Shown: piece by piece, positions 45,274 through 55,868 of the stretch
How positions within the stretch are numbered: the stretch's first letter is position 1
Layout: each line of letters starts with the position of its first letter
Source of the DNA: Podospora bellae-mahoneyi
Lineage: Eukaryota > Ascomycota > Sordariomycetes > Sordariales > Podosporaceae
Length of the DNA stretch: 64,000 nt
Direction: 5' to 3'
Assembly (NCBI RefSeq): GCF_035222275.1
Contig: NC_085886.1
Span: 3,720,001 to 3,784,000 of the forward strand
The notes under the pieces: generated by a model
The model's database searches: none
Told to the model about the DNA's origin: nothing
Seen by the model: only the letters and a program-made list of their open reading frames with translations
Position numbers and translations under genes: made by a program

Positions 45274-46144
45274 TTACACCTGTTTGTCCTTCTGTCCCCC
45301 AACAGCCCGAATACTCTCCGCGGCTCTCAGATACCCCCTTTCCCGATGCAGCCTCTCCAAATACTCGCCCACCCGCGGGTACTCGTGTCCCACAGTGTTA
45401 TCTTGCCCGCCTTGCCATCACCGGCAGAGACCATCACCTTGCCCACCCCGTCCCTGGCAGTGGCCAAGTTGAAGCTAAGCAGGATATCCACCGCGGTCAG
45501 GAACCCCCCCGCAGAGATACCTCTCACCTTCATCGCCAGCAGCAGAAGGGGAGTGGCGAGCATTCCTTCCAAAAAGGCGAGATGCTTCTCCGCAGTGGGG
45601 CACGACAAACGCCTTGTAGATCTTGTCGGCGACGAACCCGGTGATGGGGCGGAGGAAGAAGGGGATTTTGTTGCTGCCAAAGACTGTCTTGCTTTCCCCG
45701 TCAGCATCTCAAAGAGAAAATGGATGGTTGGTTGGTAGGTGAAAAACATACCGGCCAAGATCACCCCGACCACCAACGTCAGCGCGAAGCTCCCCTCTGC
45801 ATAGTGAAGCAGATGTTGGTACCTCTTCCCCCCCCTTCTCTATCTCCTCTCCTATCTTTCCTTCCCTCCCCTCAACCCATCTCATCGGGATCAATGTTTT
45901 TCTTCCACTTTTGGGGGGGAAGTGATCGCAGAGATACTCAACGATGAAGCCGCTCTCTGCCAGGACGACAGGTTCCCGGTGCGGTAACGAGATTGTCAGG
46001 ATGGGTGATGTCCCTAGGGGGTAGACCTTTTCCAGCTCGCCGGGGGCGAGGCCGCTGGGGGTGCGGTGGAAGGGTCTGACGGTGTAGGTTAGGTCGAGCT
46101 CCTCGAGGAGCCAGACGACGCGCTGGGCTCGGTAGTCGTTGAGC
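45274..46144 (-). pseudogene. Glutathione S-transferase (GTT1-like) gene with several frameshifts
   Basis: On the minus strand the N-terminal thioredoxin-fold half is intact in one frame: LNDYRAQRVVWLLEELDL, VYPLGTSPILTISL and VVLAESGFIVEYLCDHF. The helical half continues in other frames: RYQHLLHYAEGSFALTLVVG, a 5' splice site, then FFLRPITGFVADKIYKAFVV, KHLAFLEGMLATP, LTAVDILLSFNLATARDG and VGEYLERLHRERGYLRAAES, to a stop at 45274. About five single-base frame changes separate these blocks, most of them next to G or C runs. A short first exon that would supply the start (expected to end within a Trp codon before LND) was not found. The protein level is well preserved, so this is either a recent pseudogene or a gene disturbed by sequence errors. 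Confidence 0.8.
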
Positions 46145-47704
46145 CTACCTGGGGGGAGGGGGGGGTGGTGTTTAAGTTGTGTAGGTGATGAGGGTTAGGG
46201 TTATTTAGGGATCGTTGACAAGGGGATGTCAGGGGATATCAACAGGAACAAAACATCTCAACACGTGGTGAGCGCGATAGCCTCAAGCAAGCTCGCCACG
46301 CCACGTGGGTTCAACAACGGCTTTGGGACCAGATGCGCGGGAAATGGGCTGCGGTAGTGCCCGTGAGAAATGCATGATACCCAAGACTAGTTTAGACATA
46401 CCAGTAGAGCGTTATCTTTGGTTTATTGGACGGCGATAATGTGCTCGTAGATTGGGGTGGGTCTTGGGGATTTGGTGATGTCATGTTTGTATGAAGACAC
46501 AACCGTTGCTCCGACCAATCTGTGCCTCCACGTGAAGCGTTGTCTGGTTGGGAGGGTGGTTATCGGTTTCCGATGGTGTTGAGACTGCGCTGGCCGCCAA
46601 GAGAAAGAGCGAAGAGGCTAACAGTTTAGACTTGTTTGAGGAACGGTCTTGGTGTCGGGCAGTTTATCCGCTTGGTGTTCTTGTTACATGATGGTATTTT
46701 TCAAGCAAGGCTCCATGGGACAAAGACGGATCAACACCCGTGTGGCTCTCCACACCAGAAGCGTCCCGACCTGGCGCGGCTGAAATTATTGGTCTGGACG
46801 GTTTAGTGGTCTTTTGACACCGCCGGCCGGCTCTTTGGCCCGTGGTTGTAGCGTAGCTGACGCCACGTCTACCAGGTACACTATGTAATCGCTTTCTCGT
46901 GATTCGGACCGTATTGAGACGCCAATACTAACGGCGCATTTTCTGGTCGAACGGAAGCAACATGAACGTTCGAGGGTTAGGCGACCCTAACCCTCCACTT
47001 GCCAACTTTTAAGCTGGCACAACATCCAACGTCGCGCACTGCTGGGTGAACCCGGTCGACGATTTGGGCAGCATGACCTGAGCGGGCGAAATTGGTGTTG
47101 TATTTGGGCATCCTCTCAAGGTCTTGAAGATCGAAAGGCCAGCGTGATGGACCGCGTGATGATGGGCGAGGCCCTGCGAAGACATGCAACCCTCCGTTTA
47201 CGGTGCTGTGGGAATCAGCTAGCGAGTCTAGGCGGCGGGGGTACCTGAGGGTTGCTTGATAGGGCTGGACCAATCAAGCCAACCGGTGTTCCAGCGCAGC
47301 GTCCAGCGGGGGGGGCCGTTGTGGGTACCGATCGATGCGCCCGGGTCCAGGTCCGCGATCCGCCTGCGCCGCTGAGTTGCATCCATCGCCCAGACCTCTG
47401 GAGCTCTGGCTGGCCTGCCTACTGCCCGCCCTCAAGGTACCGTTCCCGAGCGAGGGGGAAGCTGTCGGAGCTGGAGGAGGAGGTATAACTGGCGGGGGGC
47501 TCCTCCTCTGGTCTTGCCTGTGCCTCTCTTTTCTGCTGTTCTTATGATTCAACATCTCTCCCAGCTGGCGGGCTGCACACACACATTCGTTCTTGTTTAC
47601 TCTAGCTTCGTCGCCACCTCAAGTCAACAAACCCCTGACCCTTGAGAGTGTCAGCTGTTCAATCACACCCAAACAACACACCCAACCACCATAGAGTCAA
47701 CAAC
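46145..47704. other. Intergenic region, 1.56 kb
   Basis: No coding exon is supported. It contains a short telomere-like run (46193-46211) and mixed AT- and GC-rich stretches. Confidence 0.5.
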
Positions 47705-48892
47705 ATGACTGCAAAACACAGCAACCGACCCAAAACAAACCTCCTCACCACACCCGGTGAAATCCGCAACCAGATCTACTCCTACCTCCTCCCCACCCAC
47801 GAGACAATCGTCATTGCCTCGCAGCGAAAAGACAGCTTTTCGTCGTCGTCGTCGTCGTCCTCCCAACAACACTACATTGGCAAATCCCTCCGCCGCGACC
47901 TCTCGACCCTCTTTCTTACAAGCAAGCAAATCCACCTCGAAGCCTCCACCTTCTTTTACAGCAACAACACGTTCGTCCTACCGGGGGACGCCACCTCCTT
48001 ACCACACCAGGCGCAAGCCAACCTGCTACTGCGCTGGTTCCTCGACCGGATCGGCGAGAGAAACTGCTCCAACTTGAGAAGGTTAGGGATCCCGTTCCCG
48101 CTGGAGGGTGGTCTGGGCCAGCTCCAGCTAGGGGATGGGTGCGAGCAACCGATTGAGGAGGAGGAAGGGGCCAAGAGGAGGAGGTTCATCTCTGGCTTGG
48201 TGAGGAGGTGCCCCAACCTGGAGGAGCTAGAGGTTGATCTAGGGAGAGGTGACACGCCTAGCCTGGCGGGGACGGCGCCGGTGCCGAGCAAGATGGAGAT
48301 GGCGGGGTCGGTGGAGAGGCTGCTGAGGCAGTCGTGGGCGGGGCTCAAGGCGGTGAGGGTGTATTGGGGCGACCAGGTTATTTACAAGCGGCGGAGGCGG
48401 CAGGCGAGGAGTCTGGAGTATGGTATGCCGCCTGAGAAGGTGCCGATGGGGGAGGAGTGGGTGGTGGTGAATATGAGGGATGACGAGGAGGATCAGGCTC
48501 GGTATCGGGAAAGGTATTATGAGCGTCGGGAGTGGAGGCTGGAAGATGCCGTCCATGACTTTTACTCTCCTTACTCGAGCATCAATCTCCGGTCGTCTTT
48601 TGCTCTGGAGAGGTACAGGGTCGCTGCGAGAGCTGCCGAAGCTGCCCCGTCGAGGGACTGGTTGAGCAGCCAGCATCCCAAGATCGAGTTCGCCAAGGCG
48701 TTTCTCAAGTCCCCCTCGCGCGCAATGAGCGAGAGAAACGAGGAGAAGGAGTGGTGGAGGATTCGAAGGAAGATGGCGAGGGAGTACACTGTTTCCTATT
48801 GCTGCACCATGGCTGGAGGGAGCAGCTATCGGACCAGGAGCAAGCGGAAGAGGACTACAACCTGGTTGAGGAACACATTAGCACGACTCTAG
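47705..48892 (+). CDS. Uncharacterised fungal protein with F-box-like N-terminal motif
   Basis: A single exon of 395 aa. The start at 47705 is preferred over an upstream in-frame ATG because it lies in a better leader context (CAACATGAC). Residues 12-35 (LLTTPGEIRNQIYSYLLPTH) match the F-box-like opening seen in many fungal proteins of unknown role. A poly-Ser tract (about 47-55) follows, then STLFLTSKQIHLEASTFFYS, which is also typical of that group (often written as an F-box followed by a loosely conserved ligand region). The middle is charged, with a leucine-rich repeat-like NLEELEVDLGRG segment. The C-terminus is very basic (RSKRKRTTTWLRN). It may recruit substrates to an SCF ligase, but a real F-box cannot be confirmed by eye. 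No homologue with known function is recognised. Confidence 0.8.
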   Translation: MTAKHSNRPKTNLLTTPGEIRNQIYSYLLPTHETIVIASQRKDSFSSSSSSSSQQHYIGKSLRRDLSTLFLTSKQIHLEASTFFYSNNTFVLPGDATSLPHQAQANLLLRWFLDRIGERNCSNLRRLGIPFPLEGGLGQLQLGDGCEQPIEEEEGAKRRRFISGLVRRCPNLEELEVDLGRGDTPSLAGTAPVPSKMEMAGSVERLLRQSWAGLKAVRVYWGDQVIYKRRRRQARSLEYGMPPEKVPMGEEWVVVNMRDDEEDQARYRERYYERREWRLEDAVHDFYSPYSSINLRSSFALERYRVAARAAEAAPSRDWLSSQHPKIEFAKAFLKSPSRAMSERNEEKEWWRIRRKMAREYTVSYCCTMAGGSSYRTRSKRKRTTTWLRNTLARL

Positions 48893-49264
48893 TCGCGGTT
48901 TCTAGGCGAGGGATTTTGATTCTGCATATTTCCTTTTGTTTTTTTTTTTTTTGTTTTTTTTTTTTGTTTCAGTTGTTTCTTTGGTTGCGTGATACCATTT
49001 ACTTGGCTTGGATTGGGTTTTGAGTGTCGGTTTATGGGTTATTTGTTTGATGATGATACCAGGTTTGATGCCTGAAGGCAGCTTGGTGTTTGGATTATGC
49101 CTTGCAAACATATTTCCTCTAGATGATACCTTGTTTGAACGGGCAATTTGGCTCGGATACAGTTGACGTTATTTTTATTTTTTTCAAGTTTGTCCCTTGA
49201 TTACTTGCCACAACACGTAACCCGCTTCATAGGATACTTCCAGCCCGATACTCATGACAGTGGC
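48893..49264. other. Convergent 3' flanks with long T runs
   Basis: Two runs of T (48940-48965, interrupted by G) directly follow the F-box-like gene, as in a 3' untranslated region. No coding potential seen. Confidence 0.55.
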
Positions 49265-49928
49265 CTAAACAGCCTCCTCGGCAGACTTCAACAACTTCCT
49301 CGCCCTATCCTTTGCAATATCACACATTGCCTATTTACCCCTAGTTAGCGCACGCATCACTCACTCACATCAACCCTCAGACCGAGAAACTCACCTGTAT
49401 CCCTTCCTTCTCCTCCTCCCTAATATCCCCCCTCTTGATCCTCCGCTCCATATCCTCCATAATCACCCCCCTCCCCCGCCCGTTCACAAAAACGACATAC
49501 CTCAACCCCGGAAAAGTCTTTTCGTACTCCTCGTTCAGCTCGGCCAGTCTCCGCGCCTCGTTTTCATCCCCTCCCCTGAGTTGCTTTTGCTCATTCTTGC
49601 TCTGCTCGCTCAACTCCTCGTCCTCTTGCTTCACCTTTGGTGCGCCCAATCTGGGGTGGCTGCCCAGGACGTGATGCAGCTTCTTTTTCGCCTCGGAGTC
49701 GTTCTGGACTTGGGAGGCAATGGTGAGCAGCTGGCCTCGGAGGGTGTCGATTAGCTCGTCGTAGGAGGCGAAGGAGCAGGTGCGGATGGTGGGGAGGGCG
49801 AGGGAATGGAGTTCGGAAGTTGGTTCGAAGAGGAGGTCGAGGGTGGAGGTGAGGGTTGTGTCTGGGAGGGTGGGGAGGGAGGAGATGGCGGGTAGGAAGG
49901 GGGTTGCGGTGGGGTTGAGGGGGGACAT
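49265..49928 (-). CDS. 2-oxo-4-hydroxy-4-carboxy-5-ureidoimidazoline (OHCU) decarboxylase
   Basis: Two exons on the minus strand (49928-49395, 49330-49265) with a 64-nt intron give 199 aa, the normal size. Family motifs are FEPTSELHSLALP near residue 30, SYDELIDTLRGQL, the active-site GSHPRLGAPKV near residue 85 (catalytic His), LNEEYEKTFPGLRYVVFVNG near 135, and a C-terminal EDMERRIKRG helix. The enzyme completes the uricase pathway, turning OHCU into S-allantoin. In many fungi it works in peroxisomes. This protein ends in EEAV and has no C-terminal SKL-type signal, so its location is uncertain. Uricase and hydroxyisourate hydrolase genes are not in the window. Confidence 0.93.
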
Positions 49929-50856
49929 GGTTTTGGGTAGGTAGTTGGTGAACCCACGGTGAGAGAGAGGGATGGAATGTTGTGAGCGAGAGAGTGATGA
50001 ATTATGAGTTTGAACAACGGGATGAAACCTGACACAAAAGCGTAGCGTGTTGTCTTTATCTACCTGCAGATTTACACAAGAGGTTTGATATGATCCAAGG
50101 TGCGGTTGTGGAGAATGCGCGGGGGGGTGTATGGGTCGGGTGTCAGCCCCGCCCGCAGCTCGCCGAGAAGTACAAGTGGCGTCGGAGCTCGGATGACGAA
50201 CCAGCGGACCGGAGCGGTGGCTGGTCGGCTGGGTCCTCCTCTCGGTTGATGAGATCTGGCAGCTCCGACCGGAGTCCCCTGGCTTCACCGTAAAGTTTGG
50301 TCTGCTTTTAGAGACCTCCGGCCTCTCCTGATATGGTCTGTCTTTACCTATGTTTAAACAGAGACTCGAAGACACACCACGCAGCATCATCGAAAGAACA
50401 GCTCAGCTCGGCAACCCAATTGGGTCCACTTCCTCCGATTCCGCTCTCGGCCGGCGCCGTGCGAGGCTGCCGGCCGGTCAAAGTTCTGTCTGTTTGTATC
50501 GATAGGTATATTCGCCTTTTCTCAACCCCTCTCCAACAACAACAACAACAACAACAACAACAGCGAAACATGATGCATAGTTTTCGCGAACCGGCAAATG
50601 CGTCTTTCAAACAGCGATATATAAAAACAAAAAGCAATTGTGCCGCCCAACCATTCATCCCAACCAACCAAAAAAAAAGACAGGATGCCGCCACAAATAT
50701 GCCACCCCAACCTGACCAGCCAACCCTACTAATTCCACCCACCCGGACTCGCCTGTCCTGTTCTGTCCAGAGTCTTTTGGTGTCGTGGCTGCCAGTGCCG
50801 TCTGTAGGTATGAAATGCAACTAATTAAATGCCCAGTTTCGGCAATATGCCGTGTG
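49929..50856. other. Upstream region of the OHCU decarboxylase gene
   Basis: It holds the promoter of the decarboxylase and the 3' flank of the next minus-strand gene. A (CAA)n repeat lies at 50534-50561. No exon is supported. Confidence 0.5.
50534..50561. repeat. (CAA)n microsatellite
   Basis: About nine perfect trinucleotide units in intergenic DNA. Confidence 0.9.
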
Positions 50857-52158
50857 TTAGCACCTAGCGTTCCACGGAATCCCGTCCAAGTCGTCCATGT
50901 AATCCTCAAACTGCTCGGCAGGACCTTCTTCATCAGACTCGTCGCCCTCACCCCCGCCTCCGAAGATCAGCCCGAAATCGGCATAGACCTCTTCAGGCTC
51001 GTCACCATACCGGCTCTCATGCACCGATGTGGGAAACGCCACGCTGTCGTCGTCGAGGTCCTCAATGTCATCCAACGGCAGAGCCGGCCGGGTGACTCTC
51101 AGTTCTGGTGAGCGGAGGGGCCGTAACTTCGGACTGGGAATTCGCAGTCTTGTTGGCGATGCTCCGCTGGCTGTTGGCCCGAGTGGTGGTGACCTGCTCG
51201 GTGGCGATGATGGTGTTATCGCCGGTTTTGGGGTGCAGGAGGACGGTTGCGGGGAGATGGAAATCACCGGCGTAGTTGCCCCAGTCGATGATGGGTGCAG
51301 GGCCCTCATCAAGGCGAAACTAGCCCCTTCTACACCTGGCTGCTGCTGCTGCTGTGAAGCGGGATGTGTAGCTTGCGTCTCTGGCCCGTGGCTCCCTCGA
51401 CCGCCTCGAGACATGCCCTCGGTTGCCATTCGTAACCGACACCGGTTGAAGACGGCTTGCCGCCGCAAGAAAGAATCCGGGCTGACCTGTGGCGGTAGGG
51501 GCTGTGGTTGAAGCTTTCTGGTTGCCATGATGGCGGCAAGTTTGAGAAAGCGTTTGTCACCCGAAGCGACGACTTCTCGGTTGAGAATGTGCGTGGCCGG
51601 GAGGGAGAAAGGCGCTGAAAGCCGTGAGGTGACAAACTGTCGCAATAGTCGCCGCTTTTTGCAGCTCATGGTGGCTGTGTTGTAACCGTCCACATCCGAG
51701 TCTGGTCGTCGACGCTTCAGATTCGGCCGGGGACGAATGGGTAAGTTGTTGGGCGCAAAGGTGAACTTGACCCCCTCCTCCGCGTGATAACCAAACCGGT
51801 CCAGGGAATGACGGGGTCCTGGTAATGACGGGATATCCACATCATCCTCGGCCTTGTTGACGGTGACGGGAGTTGGGGGGGAAATGATGGTAGCGGGTGG
51901 AGAGGGTTCCTGGAGAACATGAATGCTGGATGACCTGGACGATGTGGGCTTCTCGGTCAGTTCCAGAAACCGACCATCTGCTTTGCTGGTCCTCGCTGAA
52001 AGCTCGCATAGGTCGTTCAAGGCCGGTAGGGCGGCTGCTCGCAAGAGGGCGGCACCCAGGCCGACACGTTCATTCTGCTGAAAACGAGAATCTCGAAAGT
52101 GCCATGGTCCGTACTGTTCAAACGAACTCTGACTGATGGGCTCGAGCTGAACCCCCAT
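50857..52158 (-). CDS. Uncharacterised basic protein, probably nuclear
   Basis: A single exon of 433 aa. The start at 52158 is the first true ATG; the frame opens further upstream only through a TTG. The N-terminus (MGVQLEPISQSSFEQYGPWH) and the stretch ALLRAAALPALNDLCELSAR look conserved and helical. A basic central region has PNLKRRRPDSD, MSCKKRRLLRQFVTSRLSAP and ILNREVVASGDKRFLKLAAI, with nuclear-signal-like clusters. From about residue 235 the sequence is Pro/Ser/Gln-rich. The C-terminal tail is strongly acidic (DDIEDLDDDS, GDESDEEG). No known domain is recognised. The clear switch from basic core to acidic tail suggests a nuclear protein, but this is an inference. Confidence 0.75.
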   Translation of the reverse strand: MGVQLEPISQSSFEQYGPWHFRDSRFQQNERVGLGAALLRAAALPALNDLCELSARTSKADGRFLELTEKPTSSRSSSIHVLQEPSPPATIISPPTPVTVNKAEDDVDIPSLPGPRHSLDRFGYHAEEGVKFTFAPNNLPIRPRPNLKRRRPDSDVDGYNTATMSCKKRRLLRQFVTSRLSAPFSLPATHILNREVVASGDKRFLKLAAIMATRKLQPQPLPPQVSPDSFLRRQAVFNRCRLRMATEGMSRGGRGSHGPETQATHPASQQQQQPGVEGASFALMRALHPSSTGATTPVISISPQPSSCTPKPAITPSSPPSRSPPLGPTASGASPTRLRIPSPKLRPLRSPELRVTRPALPLDDIEDLDDDSVAFPTSVHESRYGDEPEEVYADFGLIFGGGGEGDESDEEGPAEQFEDYMDDLDGIPWNARC

Positions 52159-53356
52159 CGCCACGCAACGGATGATAGTTCCCAACCGGTTAACCCTCCT
52201 ATGCTGGGCGTTGTGTTAGCAACGCATGATCGTTTGGTGGCTGATGTGTGAACCTCCCCCAGGTTTCGTGGTTCGGCAGTCTCCGCGGGAATACCAGACT
52301 GGCGGGATGGGGGAGAGCAGGGGGAGGGGAGGGCAGAGAGGGAGGAGGGAGGAGCGGGATGGGTGCGGCAAGGAGCTGTGTGTCTATTTATTTGATGGCA
52401 TCCAGTCAGGCGGTGCTGGGTGGAGAACACGGAGATCTGGTTCCAGGGCGCTTCTGGAGGTGTGAGTGGTGTGTGTGGGAATTCGGTAGGGTTTAATAAA
52501 AGCCTGGGAAGACGACGCTAGGGAAGCCTTAGCCAGAGGCACGGTAACACGACATGGGGTCCATGGCCGAAATTCTGGGGAGACGAGGGGGGAACTTTTC
52601 TGGGGTTACGCAGTAGTGCCGGGAAGCTGGCGCTGAGTGGTCAGTTGTCTCGTCTGTGGCGGAGGGGGTCTGTCAGCAGCATCACTGACCTAGATGGGGA
52701 GCGTATGGAGTATCAGGTCAGGTCAGGCCAGGCCAGGTAGGTAGCGGACATGAAGTGGAAGCCCGACCGGATAGATGATGAAGGTCTCGTCCTGGATTCC
52801 AGATGTCTGCCGAGAGTGACAGATTCAAGACAATGAGAGAGACAATCTCTCGGTGACAGGTTGGCTCTATGTAGTGTGTGCTGCGGAGAGGTGTTGTCTG
52901 TGACCAGTCACGGAGTTTTAATGGCGTAATAAAAAAGAAGCTCTGGTACACCGAATATAATTCAGGTCGGTCTGCTGAGTTCTGCTGTTCTCTGAAATCC
53001 CTGTCTGTTGGACCAGCCCCTCTTTTGCTGCACGGCCAGATCTTTTCCCCGGAATTCGGCCTAAACCGTCCATGGCTGGCGACTGGCGGGCCATGATGCA
53101 CCCTGTCGATATCACAGTCGGCCATTGGCTTTCCCTTCAGCTCATTTTTTCGAAGGTCACGCGTCACATCCAAACTTCTCCCAAAAATGCCGCCGGCACA
53201 AGCAGCCAGAGACGAGGGAATGCAACAGCGGTTGGGAGAGGCAGGCAAACCCCTCCTTTGCTGGCTGGTAGTTCTTTTTTCTATTCTTTCTTTCTTTTTC
53301 CACCCCTTTTCCCCTTGCTCCGTAGTTTTCCTCAGACCTGAAACTCATCAAACACC

Positions 53357-53415
53357 TCATCATCATCATCATTATCATCATTATTATCATTATTATCATT
53401 ATCATCATCATCATT
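53357..53415. repeat. (ATC/ATT)n trinucleotide tract
   Basis: About 19 mixed TCA and TTA units, intergenic. Confidence 0.85.
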
Positions 53416-55081
53416 TCCCTCTGGAGATGACAAGGAGGAGGACACCAGAAGATATCCGTCGTGGCGTGTTGTTTTAGTGTACATACCTAAATTTATAGTC
53501 TTCTCTCCACTGCGGGCACCATGGTGCCAATCTGGGGTAGGAAGTGCAACTTGTGGACAGTGACAGGCTCAGGGGTTGGACCAGGCCATACAGCAGGGAA
53601 GCTCACGCGCAAGAAAAGAAGGACTGGGGAGGGGTTCGATGAGTGTTCCCTCTCGTTCTTGGCGCTCGAAAGGTTTCATCGTAATTTTGATGATTACCAC
53701 CACGCAGTGAATTCCGCCCCATCTTGGAAAACCGAAGCTGCCCGGTTGCACCCGCTGCCTGTTGTCATCCATCCATCCTCATCAATGTTGAGCCTCACAG
53801 TTTGCTTGCCTCATTAGGTATGACCATCATGGCCGTGCTTTTCTCGTGCGAGTTTCGTCGAGGGTTCATCATCTCGCGCCACTTTCTACTGACCTTGCCT
53901 GCTTACTAGTGTCAGTAATCGTCAATGTTTCTTTCTCCAATATCATGCCATCGTCAAAGTCAACGAGTGCCAAGGGTTACTATTGTGTGTTAGTAAGGGT
54001 AGCAGGCCCCGTATTCATGTACAATTTTCACGCCTTCCTGTATAGGAAGCTGGTTCGTTACTGCGTATGTAAGCTTCACAGGTAGAAGCCTCAGTCCCCT
54101 CGCGCCCGCTTTCTAGAACGACCCCGACCCCGTTGGACCTCAGTCTACAACGCAAATGGCGGCGTCGCCGTGTCCCTGCAGCCCCAGTTACAACGAGGTA
54201 AAGAGCGGTTCTTCCACAGCTCCAGTCACCAACTCCAACCAAAAGAACTCGACGACAAGGCAAGGTAGACCAGTCCGCCACACCTGAGACTGTAGCAACT
54301 TGACGTCGACCTGAATCCAGACCTCCTCATTTATTTCCACCACCGACCAAACCATGGCCTTTTCTGGTCCATTTCGTCCATACTGCAGCCCGCAACTTTG
54401 GTAGAGGGGGACGGCTCTCCCACGGGATTGGATCTGGCCAAACCCAGGGTGGCACACCTGCTGTCCTGCGTATGTAGGCGCACATCCCCGCCGTTGGGAG
54501 ATCATTTGGGGGGATTCTTTTCCTAGAAAGGAAAACCTTTCGAGAAGGAAATGGGACGGTTCTTGGATGGGGGTCAAGAAGAGGCTTTGAAGAACCTTGA
54601 CTTGACACAGGTTGGTTTGGAACCGAGCTCCGGTGTGGCGCTTTCTGGAGTGCGTTCACCGCCAGGAGATGGACACATCCATCTTATTTCCTCCCGACCA
54701 AGCGATTCGACACTTGCTTTAGCCATGGCTGTCTTGGTGCTCCTCGTGCGGTTCGATGAGGGTCAGAATTCGAGGTTTCTGGTCGGGGAGGTCGCTCAAA
54801 GCGAGTTAGCGCTGCGGAGTCGTTGATCAATAGAAGGTATTGGAGGCGGGATCCAAGTGGGATATCATGGCCGTTCCAGTTTGTATCATTCGACAAGACG
54901 CGCGCAGAATTGAATTGAGGGCCAAATATCAGATGTTTCGACCCCCAAAGGTCGTCTGGAAGTGGAAGAGTTGGAACCGTGGGGGTCACTCCACACTTCA
55001 CCCCCACCCATCACTTGAAAGGTTCCCCAGATTTTGGGCCCTAAGCCTAAAGTAGACAACCCCTCATTGCACTTATTTGTG

Positions 55082-55101
55082 GGGGAACAAGCGAGTTCCC
55101 C
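55082..55101. repeat. Short inverted repeat (hairpin)
   Basis: A 7-bp perfect stem GGGGAAC/GTTCCCC around a 6-nt loop. Nothing else ties it to a function. Confidence 0.4.
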
Positions 55102-55868
55102 AACCAAACTAGACTTGTCATCACAACCCATCACCATCACACACCACCATTTGCGCCATCGCCGTCGTCAGCATCTTCTCTCTTTTTTGTCCAAATGGGG
55201 ATCTTCTATGTATCGTCCGGAAGGCTCCGAAGAGGAGGATGCATCGATCGGGTCTCAAGTCCGAACCGGATGCGATCTGTCACCTCGGTGGTCACCCCGG
55301 TCGTACCTGGTAGTTGCCCAGATGACGGACGTCGAATTGCTGAATCTCGGATTCAACCCGAGCGCTGACGTTTGAATGAAGCTGTCTCACGGCGGACTTT
55401 GTGCCAAACTCAAGTTCATCGCACTCATCATGGTTCTGATGATGGTGCAACAGGGCCACAAAGCACCGGAGGGAACACCAAGATCATCACGTGGAAGGGT
55501 ATGCCTCGGCTGGGTTTCAAGTTCTAGGAACCCCAAAGCCGAAGTGGATCGCCCCGCCCTGGGGGACGACGTTCCCGTTGAGCTGAGCGCCTCACTCAAC
55601 GGACGGCTCTGGCAGGAAGGCTCTCGGCCGGGTTTGGGATAACTGAATCCGGGCCTACGCCATGCTTGAAATTGTGATCATGCATCCCATTTGTTGAGAG
55701 GATTAACAGCTTGCACTTTTCAATACCGGAACAACAACATACATACAGACACTGCCGATCTGCAAACACAGGGTTTTGTGATACTGTGGCTGAACAATTC
55801 TCTTAACTTGATTGTCTTCACACTTGCGTTATCTTATACACCATTTATACACCATTTAGCTGTAATCA

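Larger units (their letters stand above)
52159..55868. other. Gene-poor interval, 3.7 kb
   Basis: It contains the upstream region of the basic-protein gene and of the thioesterase gene. Frames such as 55034-55375 and 54188-54577 lack domain motifs. An ATC/ATT trinucleotide tract lies at 53357-53415, and a short perfect hairpin (GGGGAAC/GTTCCCC) at 55082-55101. No gene supported. Confidence 0.5.

Noticed and set aside
55376-55642. Small frame of 88 codons with hydrophobic start
   Set aside because: It lacks a signal cleavage site, cysteine pattern or any matching family; intergenic position and single frame give no support.
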